Origin: Desulfobacterium sp.
GTDB taxonomy: Bacteria > Desulfobacterota > Desulfobacteria > Desulfobacterales > Desulfobacteraceae
DNA length: 64,000 bases
Reading direction: 5' to 3'
Assembly (NCBI GenBank): GCA_030145245.1
Contig: JAQYWC010000012.1
Coordinates: 22,766 to 86,765, forward strand
Positions 1 to 7,849 of the stretch are shown here, one piece after another. The notes beneath the pieces were generated by a model. That model was given only the letters and a program-made list of their open reading frames with translations, did no database searches and was not told the origin of the DNA. The position numbers and the translations under genes are program-made. Positions within the stretch are counted from its first letter, which is position 1. Each line of letters starts with the position of its first letter.

Positions 1-288
1 TTTTTTTCTTGACAGGGCCTCTTTTTAATGGGTAAGTGTTACTTACCATGCAATAAGTAAGTTTCACTTACCGTTTATGGGCTCGGCCCGGGCGGAGACC
101 CAACAGGTAAGTTTTCATCACCTGAACTGAGATTCATCCAGAGCAACAGCGAAAGCTTTTTCAAAAGCGCAAGCCCAAGCAAAAAAACAAAAAAGCCAGT
201 TCGTATAAACAGGGCACCATGGCCCCGGGTAAGGGAATCAAGTGTTTTAACAAAAATAGCGAATCAAACCATTTACAAGGAGGAGACA
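1..288 (+). promoter_or_regulatory. Upstream control region with paired GGTAAGT operators
   Basis: No gene is seen here. A perfect inverted repeat GGTAAGT-GTT-ACTTACC lies at 31-47. A second near-perfect one (AGTAAGT-TTC-ACTTACC) lies at 56-72, centred 25 bp downstream, and a GGTAAGT half-site is at 106-112. A TTGACA hexamer at 9-14 sits just upstream, so a protein bound at 31-47 would cover the expected -10 region. Twin dyads of this size are typical of TetR-family operators controlling fatty-acid genes. The regulator itself would have to lie outside the window. The ribosome site AAGGAGGAGA precedes the ATG at 289. The orientation of the promoter is inferred. Confidence 0.45.
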
Positions 289-2055
289 ATGGCACTTAAC
301 CTGGATTCGATCGGAAAACCAATTGGTCCGGTTACCAAGGAGTACACCTGGAAAGACGTGGTACTTTACGCCCTGGGTGTGGGAGCGGGGTTTCAGGAGC
401 TTGAGTATTGTTATGAAAAGGATCTCAAGGTGTTGCCCAGTTTTTCCATTGCATCTATACTCAATATTGATTTCCTTGCCATCCTTGCCGAAACCACCAA
501 CATCAACCTTGCAGGCATTCTCCATGGCGAACAGGAGCTGATTTTCCACAATCCCATTCCCACGGAAGGCACCCTGACCACCACGGGCAGGGTTACCAAT
601 ATATATGATAAAGGCGACAAGGGTGCCCTGGTGGTGGCGGAATTCGATACGGTTCATTCCAACGGTAAAAAACTCTACACCAGCATCGTGACTATCTTTT
701 CCCGGCTTGACGGCGGATTTGGCGGCCCGGATGCCCCGGCAAAAGAGGTAATATTTCCGGACCGGGAGCCCGATCATGTGATCGAAGGCGCTCCCACCCA
801 GGATCAGCCCCTGATCTACAGGCTCACGGGAGATGTGTTCCAGCTCCATGTGGATCCTGAATTTGCCAAGATGGCAGGCTTTGAAAAACCGATCATGCAC
901 GGGCTTTGCACCCACGGCTATGCCTGCCGCGCCCTGATCCAGAGCCTGATTCCGGGAAAGCCTGGGCAGATGAGACGGATGACCTGCCGCTTTTCAAAGA
1001 CCCTCTATCCGGGTGAGGCTGTGAAGACCCTGGTCTGGGAGACCGGTGAAGGCCAGGCCGTATGGAAAACCGTTCACAGCGAAACCGGGGTTGAGATCAT
1101 CACCAACGGCCAGTGCGAGTACGGCGATGTGATCGAGGAGACGGTCCGGTTCGACGACCGGGTGGCCGTGGTCACCGGTGCCGGTGCAGGCCTTGGACGG
1201 GTCTACGCCCTTGAGCTTGCCAGAAGGGGAGCCAGGGTGGTGGTCAACGATCTTGGCGGGGCCAGAGACGGTTCCGGCAAGGGCACCGCCTCCCCGGCCG
1301 AAACCGTGGTCAAAGAGATCCAAGATCTTGGGGGAGAGGCCGTGGCCAACTTTGACAACGTGGCCACCCCGGAGGGCGGGGAGAATATCATCAAGACCGC
1401 CTTGGACGCCTTTGGTTCCGTGGATATCGTCATCAACAACGCCGGCATTCTCCGGGACAAAAGTTTTACCAAGATGGAGCCGGAAAACTGGGCCAGCGTG
1501 CTTGCCGTGCATCTGAACGGTGCCTACAACGTTACAAAACCCGCCTTCAGGGTGATGAAGGAGAAGGGCTACGGCCGTATCATCATGACCACCTCGGCGG
1601 CCGGCCTCTACGGAAATTTCGGCCAGACCAATTACTCGGCGGCAAAGATGGCCCTGGTGGGTCTCATGAACTCGCTGAAGATCGAAGGCGCGAAATACGA
1701 TATCAAGGTGAACACCGTGGCGCCCCTTGCCGCATCCCGGCTGACCGAAGACATCATGCCCGAGGATCTGTTCAAGAAGATGAAACCTGAATTCGTAAGT
1801 CCCATGACCCTTTTCCTCTGCTCCGAGGAGTGCCCGGTATCCGGCAACATCTACAACGTGGGCATGGGCTTTTTCAACCGGGCTGCCATGGTGACTGGCG
1901 GTGGAACCGTTGTGGGGGACGGCAAGACCGCTCCCTTGCCGGAAGAACTCATGGCGAAACTTGCGGATATCACCACCATGGACCAGGGCAAGGAGTTTCA
2001 GCACCTGAACGACCAGGTCGGGGAGATCATGGCGGCCTTTTCACCCAAGGTTTAA
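289..2055 (+). CDS. MaoC-like enoyl-CoA hydratase / SDR 3-hydroxyacyl-CoA dehydrogenase fusion
   Basis: A 588-residue cytosolic fusion. Residues about 1-285 form a double hotdog MaoC/hydratase-2 unit and about 290-590 a short-chain dehydrogenase of the peroxisomal MFE-2 type. The SDR has TGAGAGLG, NNAGILRDKSF and a YSAAK catalytic motif (Y449, K453). The hydratase signature keeps Asp182 and His187, but the usual Asn-Pro between them is Phe-Gln (GDVFQLH). Predicted role: hydration of enoyl-CoA and oxidation of the 3-hydroxyacyl-CoA in beta-oxidation. Domain order is reversed relative to eukaryotic MFE-2 (SDR first). The SDR half closely resembles the SDR inside the next gene. A strong SD (aaggaggaga) fixes the start. 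Confidence 0.88.
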   Translation: MALNLDSIGKPIGPVTKEYTWKDVVLYALGVGAGFQELEYCYEKDLKVLPSFSIASILNIDFLAILAETTNINLAGILHGEQELIFHNPIPTEGTLTTTGRVTNIYDKGDKGALVVAEFDTVHSNGKKLYTSIVTIFSRLDGGFGGPDAPAKEVIFPDREPDHVIEGAPTQDQPLIYRLTGDVFQLHVDPEFAKMAGFEKPIMHGLCTHGYACRALIQSLIPGKPGQMRRMTCRFSKTLYPGEAVKTLVWETGEGQAVWKTVHSETGVEIITNGQCEYGDVIEETVRFDDRVAVVTGAGAGLGRVYALELARRGARVVVNDLGGARDGSGKGTASPAETVVKEIQDLGGEAVANFDNVATPEGGENIIKTALDAFGSVDIVINNAGILRDKSFTKMEPENWASVLAVHLNGAYNVTKPAFRVMKEKGYGRIIMTTSAAGLYGNFGQTNYSAAKMALVGLMNSLKIEGAKYDIKVNTVAPLAASRLTEDIMPEDLFKKMKPEFVSPMTLFLCSEECPVSGNIYNVGMGFFNRAAMVTGGGTVVGDGKTAPLPEELMAKLADITTMDQGKEFQHLNDQVGEIMAAFSPKV

Positions 2056-2122
2056 CCAGGATAAGCCAGAGCTAAGAACCTAGGTTGGGTCATCCATTAA
2101 CACCAATGAACAGGAGAGACTA

Positions 2123-4858
2123 ATGATAGGTATCACATCATATGGAGCATATATTCCAAGGTTGAGGCTGAGCCGTTCCGCCATCGTTCAGGGCATGGGA
2201 TGGTTTGCACCGGCAATCATGGCCGTTTCCCAGGGGGAGCGGTCCATGTGCAACTGGGACGAGGATTCCATCACCATGGCCGTTGCCGCGGCAAGGGATT
2301 GCCTCAAGGGAATGGACAAAACGAAAATAGACGCCCTCTACCTTGCCTCCACCACCTTGCCCTTTACCGACCGCCAGAACGCAGGTGTTGTAGCCAGCGC
2401 CATGAACCTTGGAAAAGAGATCATCACAGCCGACTTCACCGCTTCCCAGAAGGTTTCCACAACGGCCCTCATCACAGCCCTCGATGCCGTAAAAGGGGGG
2501 GATAAAAAAGAGATCATGGTGGCGGCCGCAGACAAGCGGGAGACAAAGGCCGCCTACTTTTACGAAATGTGGTTCGGGGACGGGGCTGCGGCCCTGGGCG
2601 TCGGCAGCGACAATGTCATTGCCGAGTACAAGGGTTCCTACACCGTGTCCGACGATTTTGTGGACCACTACCGGGGAAGCGGCAACCAGTTTGACTACAT
2701 GTGGGAGGAGCGCTGGGTCCGGGACGAAGGCTATGGAAAGATCATTCCCCTTGCCATCAATGGGCTGTTTGAGAAGCTTTCCATCACCATGGACGATGTG
2801 GATACCCTGATCTACCCCTGTTTTTTCAAGGGGGATCATAAAAAGATCGCCAAAAAACTGGGGGCAAACCCGGAAAAGCTGGTGGACAACCTCCACGAGG
2901 TGTGCGGCGAGACCGGCACGGCCCATCCCTTTGTGATGCTGGCAAAAGCCCTTGAAACAGCGAAACCGGGGGATAAAATCCTTGTGGCCGGCTATGGCCA
3001 GGGATGCAACGCCCTCTATTTCCAGGTGACGGACAAAATAAACGAACTGACTGCCCGGAACGGGTTCTCAGGTTCCATCGGGAACAGGAAGGTGGTGGAC
3101 AACTATCCCAAGTGGCTCAAGTTCAGGGAGATCGTTGAAACCGAGATGGGCATCCGGGCAGAGTCGCCGTCCCAGACCGCCATGACCGTTCTCTATCGAA
3201 AGAACAAGATGATCCTGGGCCTTGTGGGCGGGAAATGCACCACGTGCGGTACGGCCCAGTTCCCCAAGATGGATATCTGCGTCAATCCCGAATGCGGTGA
3301 GGTCTACACCCAGGAGGAGTTCGAGTTTGCCGACATCCCGGCCAGGATCAAGACCTTTACAGCTGACATGCTCTCGGTGTCTGTGGATCCCCCGGCCATG
3401 TACGGCATGATTCAGTTCGAGGGCGGGGGACGGTTCATGGCCGACTTCACCGACTGCACCCAGGATGAGCTCAAGGTCGGACTTCCCCTTACCATGGAGT
3501 TCAAGCGCAAGGGCGTGGACAAGGACCGGGGCATGGTCAACTATTTCTGGAAGGCCGTGCCGGTACCGGGGGCTGCAGGTAAAAAGAAGGATATTGACTA
3601 TGACGGCAGGGTCGCCGTTGTCACGGGCGCCGGCGCAGGTCTTGGCCGGGTATATGCCCTGGAGCTTGCAAAGAGGGGCGCAAGTGTGGTGGTCAACGAC
3701 CTTGGCGGGGCACGGGACGGCAGCGGCAAAGGCTCCTCCTCTCCTGCGGAAGCCGTGGTCAAGGAGATCGAGGCCTTGGGGGGCAAGGCGGTTGCCAATT
3801 TTGATTCCGTTGCCACCCCTGAGGGCGGAGAAGCCATCATCCAGACCGCCCTTGACGCCTTTGGCCGGGTGGACATCGTCATCAACAACGCAGGTATCCT
3901 GAGGGACAAGAGCTTTCTCAAGATGGAGCCCGACGCCTGGCAGACCGTGCTGGACGTCCATCTCACCGGTGCCTACAACGTGACCCGGCCCGCCTTTAAG
4001 GTGATGAAGGAGAACGGATACGGCAGGATCATCATGACCACCTCGGCCGCAGGCCTCTACGGCAATTTCGGCCAGACCAACTATGCGGCTGCCAAGATGG
4101 GCCTTGTGGGAATGATGAACACCCTGAAGCTGGAAGGGGCGAAATACGATATCAAGGTAAACACCATCGCCCCCATTGCAGCCTCAAGGCTCACCGAGGA
4201 TATCCTGCCCCCGGATATGCTGGCAAAACTCAAACCCGAATTCGTGGCACCCCTGGTCTGCTATCTTGCCAGCGACCAGTGCAAGGATACTGGCGCCATC
4301 TTTAATGCCGGCATGGGCTACTACAACAAGGCCGCCGTATTGACAGGCCCTGCGGTCCAGCTTGGGGAGCTTGAGAACCCGCCCACCATCGAGTCGGTCA
4401 TGGATAACTGGGACGCCATCAACTCCATGGAAGGGGCCACCGAGAGCTATGACCTCAATGCCGCCCTGGGTGCGTTGATGACCCCGCCTGCGCCCAAGGA
4501 TACCCCGGCGGCACCGGCCGCCGGAACCACCGGTGCGGCCGGTGTGGCCGAAATCTTCGGGAAGATGGGTGCGGCATTCAATCCGGACGCGGCAGACGGT
4601 GTGGACGTGGTGTTCCAGTACAACGTTTCCGGGGACCAGGGCGGTGACTGGATCTGTGCCATCAAGGACAATGCCTGCGTAATCGAGCCCGGCATCCACG
4701 ACAATCCTGCCTGCACCCTCAAGATCGATGACGAAAATTTCATTGCCATGATGACAGGAAGCCTTTCTCCCATGCAGGCCTACACATCCGGCAAGCTTGC
4801 CATTGAAGGCGATATCATGAAATCCCAGCTTATTGAAAAGCTGTTTACATTAAGTTAA
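2123..4858 (+). CDS. HMG-CoA synthase-like / DUF35 / SDR / SCP2 four-domain fusion
   Basis: A 911-residue multidomain protein. Residues 1 to about 345 have the fold of archaeal HMG-CoA synthase. About 358-475 is a DUF35 OB-fold with an intact zinc ribbon (Cys372, 375, 386, 391). About 492-785 is an MFE-2 type SDR, and about 805-911 an SCP2 lipid-binding domain. By eye, the condensing-enzyme residues are gone: the FACKAGT-type cysteine motif reads SQKVST (Gln109), the Glu position is Thr77, and the catalytic His region is YPCFF. The first domain is therefore probably a scaffold or carries altered chemistry. The neighbouring thiolase is intact, and archaeal thiolase-DUF35-HMGCS complexes are known, so a channelling complex is likely. 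Inferred role: dehydrogenation and thiolysis of bulky acyl-CoAs. Confidence 0.82.
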   Translation: MIGITSYGAYIPRLRLSRSAIVQGMGWFAPAIMAVSQGERSMCNWDEDSITMAVAAARDCLKGMDKTKIDALYLASTTLPFTDRQNAGVVASAMNLGKEIITADFTASQKVSTTALITALDAVKGGDKKEIMVAAADKRETKAAYFYEMWFGDGAAALGVGSDNVIAEYKGSYTVSDDFVDHYRGSGNQFDYMWEERWVRDEGYGKIIPLAINGLFEKLSITMDDVDTLIYPCFFKGDHKKIAKKLGANPEKLVDNLHEVCGETGTAHPFVMLAKALETAKPGDKILVAGYGQGCNALYFQVTDKINELTARNGFSGSIGNRKVVDNYPKWLKFREIVETEMGIRAESPSQTAMTVLYRKNKMILGLVGGKCTTCGTAQFPKMDICVNPECGEVYTQEEFEFADIPARIKTFTADMLSVSVDPPAMYGMIQFEGGGRFMADFTDCTQDELKVGLPLTMEFKRKGVDKDRGMVNYFWKAVPVPGAAGKKKDIDYDGRVAVVTGAGAGLGRVYALELAKRGASVVVNDLGGARDGSGKGSSSPAEAVVKEIEALGGKAVANFDSVATPEGGEAIIQTALDAFGRVDIVINNAGILRDKSFLKMEPDAWQTVLDVHLTGAYNVTRPAFKVMKENGYGRIIMTTSAAGLYGNFGQTNYAAAKMGLVGMMNTLKLEGAKYDIKVNTIAPIAASRLTEDILPPDMLAKLKPEFVAPLVCYLASDQCKDTGAIFNAGMGYYNKAAVLTGPAVQLGELENPPTIESVMDNWDAINSMEGATESYDLNAALGALMTPPAPKDTPAAPAAGTTGAAGVAEIFGKMGAAFNPDAADGVDVVFQYNVSGDQGGDWICAIKDNACVIEPGIHDNPACTLKIDDENFIAMMTGSLSPMQAYTSGKLAIEGDIMKSQLIEKLFTLS

Positions 4859-4872
4859 CAGGAGGAACAGCA

Positions 4873-6084
4873 ATGGCCACAGGAATCAAGGATAAAGTTG
4901 CAATCATAGGTATGGGGTGCACCAAATTCGGAGAACGCTGGGATGTGGGTGCCGAAGAGCTGATGGTGGAAGCCTTTCTGGAGTGTATCAAGGATGCGGG
5001 CATTGAGAAAAAGGATATCGGGGCTGCCTGGTTCGGCACCTGCTTTGACGAGGGCAGTGTTGGCAAGAGCGGCGTGCCCCTGGCCACCACCCTCCGCCTG
5101 CCTTTCATCCCGGTGACCCGGGTGGAGAACTACTGTGCCACGGGCAGCGAAGCCTTCAGGGGAGCATGCTATGCCGTGGCCTCGGGTGCCTACGATATCT
5201 GCCTCGCCCTTGGTGTTGAAAAGCTCAAGGACACGGGGTTCGGCGGGCTGCCAAGCTTCACCGGCTCCAATGCGGGCAGCCTCAACTGGCAGTGGCTCCC
5301 CAACATGACGGCCCCGGGATCCTTTGCCCAGCTGGCCAGCGCCTACGGGGCAAAGTACAAGATCTCGGACAAGGATATCAAGCGGGCCATGGCCCATATA
5401 TCCACCAAGAGCCATGCCAATGGCGTGAAAAATCCCAAGGCCCACCTGAGAAAAGAGGTGACCATGGAGCAGGTGATGGGGTCGCCCATCATTGCAAGTC
5501 CCCTGGGGCTGTTTGACTGCTGCGGCGTGAGTGACGGATCGGCCTGCGCCATCGTGACCACCCCTGAGATCGCTAAAAAACTCGGGAAAACCGACTTCGT
5601 CACGGTCAAGGCCCTCCAGCTGGCTTTAAGTTCCGGCGAGGAGATGGGCTACAACGACTGGGACGGCGACCACTTCATGACCACCAGCCATTGCAGCACC
5701 AAGGCCTATGAAGAGGCCGGCATCACCGATCCCCGAAAGGAGATCAGCATGATGGAGGTCCATGACTGCTTCTCCATCACCGAGCTTGTCACCATGGAGG
5801 ATCTCCACATCTCCGAGCGGGGCCAGGCGGTCAAGGACGTTCTTAACGGTGTCTACGACGCAGACGGTGAGGTGCCCTGCCAGATCGACGGCGGTCTTAA
5901 ATGCTTTGGCCATCCCATCGGCGCTTCGGGCCTGAGGATGCTCTATGAGATGTACCTCCAGCTCAACGGGCGGGCCGAAGAGCGCCAGCTGGAAAGTCCC
6001 AAGTACGGGTTGACCCATAACCTGGGCGGGTTTCCCTGCATGAACGTGTGCAGCATTTCCATTGTCGGAAAGTACGGCGGATAA
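4873..6084 (+). CDS. SCP-x type thiolase (3-oxoacyl-CoA thiolase)
   Basis: 403 residues of the thiolase family related to SCP-x and to BbsB of benzoylsuccinyl-CoA thiolase, which work with DUF35 partners. The catalytic set is present: Cys88 in NYCATGS, His297 in EVHDCFS and His347 in GHPIGA. It starts 12 nt after the stop of the HMGCS-like/DUF35 fusion, with a clear GGAGG, so the two are co-translated. The DUF35 domain of that fusion is the obvious partner. Predicted reaction: CoA-dependent cleavage of 3-oxoacyl-CoA, giving acetyl-CoA or, from 2-methyl substrates, propionyl-CoA. The substrate is not readable from sequence. Confidence 0.86.
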   Translation: MATGIKDKVAIIGMGCTKFGERWDVGAEELMVEAFLECIKDAGIEKKDIGAAWFGTCFDEGSVGKSGVPLATTLRLPFIPVTRVENYCATGSEAFRGACYAVASGAYDICLALGVEKLKDTGFGGLPSFTGSNAGSLNWQWLPNMTAPGSFAQLASAYGAKYKISDKDIKRAMAHISTKSHANGVKNPKAHLRKEVTMEQVMGSPIIASPLGLFDCCGVSDGSACAIVTTPEIAKKLGKTDFVTVKALQLALSSGEEMGYNDWDGDHFMTTSHCSTKAYEEAGITDPRKEISMMEVHDCFSITELVTMEDLHISERGQAVKDVLNGVYDADGEVPCQIDGGLKCFGHPIGASGLRMLYEMYLQLNGRAEERQLESPKYGLTHNLGGFPCMNVCSISIVGKYGG

Positions 6085-6101
6085 CGGAATCATACATTGA
6101 C

Positions 6102-6130
6102 AAGGACCGGACTCCCGTCCGGTCCTTCTT
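6102..6130 (+). terminator. Intercistronic hairpin, possible attenuator
   Basis: A perfect 11-bp stem (6102-6112 with 6117-6127) around a TCCC loop is followed by a pyrimidine-rich tail ending in TTTTT near 6136-6140. It lies between the thiolase and the first ligase. The genes continue on the same strand, so partial termination or mRNA end protection is more likely than a full stop. Confidence 0.6.
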
Positions 6131-6160
6131 ATTGATTTTTGCACCAGGCAAGGAGGAGAT

Positions 6161-7822
6161 ATGGCAGAACAATTGATCAAAGGTTTCCCGTCAACATCCG
6201 GGGACGATTTCCAGTTGAACACCATTACCCTGCTCAAGCATGCTGATGCTACCTATCCCGAAGTTGAGATCGTCGACAGGAACCTGGACGGTTCCATGTT
6301 TCGCTACACATACAAAGATGCCTACACCAGGGTAAAGAAACTTGCCAATGCCCTGAAGCGCCTGGGGATTAACCCCGGGGACCGGGTGGGGGTGATGGAG
6401 ATCAACACCCATCGGTTTTTCGAACTCTATTTTGCCATCTCAGGCCTTGGGGCCGTGCTGGTCCAGATCAATCCCAGGATCTCCGACCACGACAGGGCCT
6501 ATGTGATGAACCACGCCGGGGTGAGCTTTCTCTTTATCAATGAACTCCTGCTCTCCATGGTGGAGCCCTATGCCCAAAAGCTTGAACAGATGAAAGGGTA
6601 TGCCATCATCACGGACAGGCCCCTGGATCAGATCAGTACAACCCTTTCTCCCAGGGTGAGCTTTGAGGAGATCCTGGCGGCTGAATCCGATGACTGTCAA
6701 TGGGAGATGATCGACGAGAATTCTGCGTTCAGCGCCTGCTACACCTCGGGCACCACCGGACTGCCCAAGGGGGTGTTCTACTCCCACAGGGCCATCTATC
6801 TTCACACCCTGACCGCTGCCGCCAATCTGAAGATCGATTCCCGGGACGTGGTGATGCAGACCGTTCCCATGTTCCACTGCCATGGGTGGGGATTTTTCTT
6901 TGCCGCTGCCATGGTGGGGGCAAAGCTCGTGTTCCCGGGGCTCTACACAGCCGAGACCACCCATGTGCTGGTGGATCTCATGGTGTCGGAAAAGGTCACG
7001 GTCAACAACGGAGCGCCTGCCATCTTCCTTCCCATGCTCGAGTATATCAAGACCCTTGATGTTCGTCCGGATTTCACCGGGCTTCGCATGGCCTCCGGGG
7101 CGACCGAGCCCTCACTCGCTTTGATGAAAGGGTTCTGGGACCTGGGCGGTGCCGAGATCATCCACGCCTACGGTGCCACGGAAACAGCCCCCTTTGTCAC
7201 GGCAAACTTAAGAAAGCCCTCCCTTGACGACCTTTCCCAGGAGGAAAAGTGGGAGCTGAAAAAGAAGCAGGGGCTGCCCGTGGCAGGCCTTGATTTCAGG
7301 ATCGTTGATTTTGAGGGAAACGAGGTGCCCCACGACGGCACCACCGTGGGAGAGGTCCTGGTGCGGGGGCCGTGGATCACCAGTACCTACTACAATGACG
7401 AGAGGACAAAAGACTCCTTTGTGGACGGGTTCTGGAAGAGCGGGGACGGGGGAACCATTGATGAAAACGGGTTCTTCAAGATCGCGGACAGGTTTAAGGA
7501 TATGGTCAAGAGCGGGGGGGAGTGGATCTCCTCCATTGACCTTGAAAACGCCATCATGGGCCATGCCGGGGTACGGGAGGCCTCGGTGGTGGGTATCCCC
7601 CATCCAAAGTGGGAGGAGCGGCCCCTTGCCCTGGTGGTCCGGGGGGATGAAAATGGGAAAAAGGAGCTGTTGAAAGAGGAGATCTACGCGTTGCTGACCG
7701 AAAAGTTCGCCCGCTGGCAGTTCCCGGATGAGATCGTTTTTGTGCAGGAGATTCCCAAGACCAGTGTGGGGAAATTCTCAAAAAAGGATATCCGGGCAGC
7801 CTACCAGGACTTTTACATGTAA
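6161..7822 (+). CDS. AMP-dependent acyl-CoA synthetase
   Basis: 553 residues of the ANL superfamily. The P-loop is YTSGTTGLPKG, the adenine-binding motif is HAYGATETAP, and the C-terminal domain carries the acyl-adenylation lysine in the KTSVGKFSKKD region. It activates a free carboxylic acid to its acyl-CoA with ATP, giving AMP and PPi. Overall pattern is closest to medium/long-chain ligases of the AlkK/DmdB type. SD aaggagga lies 6 nt before the ATG. It is the first of three ligases in the operon, so the cell may activate more than one acid or intermediate. Confidence 0.88.
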   Translation: MAEQLIKGFPSTSGDDFQLNTITLLKHADATYPEVEIVDRNLDGSMFRYTYKDAYTRVKKLANALKRLGINPGDRVGVMEINTHRFFELYFAISGLGAVLVQINPRISDHDRAYVMNHAGVSFLFINELLLSMVEPYAQKLEQMKGYAIITDRPLDQISTTLSPRVSFEEILAAESDDCQWEMIDENSAFSACYTSGTTGLPKGVFYSHRAIYLHTLTAAANLKIDSRDVVMQTVPMFHCHGWGFFFAAAMVGAKLVFPGLYTAETTHVLVDLMVSEKVTVNNGAPAIFLPMLEYIKTLDVRPDFTGLRMASGATEPSLALMKGFWDLGGAEIIHAYGATETAPFVTANLRKPSLDDLSQEEKWELKKKQGLPVAGLDFRIVDFEGNEVPHDGTTVGEVLVRGPWITSTYYNDERTKDSFVDGFWKSGDGGTIDENGFFKIADRFKDMVKSGGEWISSIDLENAIMGHAGVREASVVGIPHPKWEERPLALVVRGDENGKKELLKEEIYALLTEKFARWQFPDEIVFVQEIPKTSVGKFSKKDIRAAYQDFYM

Positions 7823-7849
7823 ATGACCCTCAACTAAAGGACAGCAACC

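Noticed and set aside
994..2004. Long minus-strand open frame opposite the MaoC-SDR gene
   Set aside because: Shadow of a GC-rich gene. No ribosome site, no family pattern, and the plus-strand product is unmistakable. The same applies to other long antisense frames, for example at 2138-2926, 3068-3961, 10873-11949 and 16111-17130.
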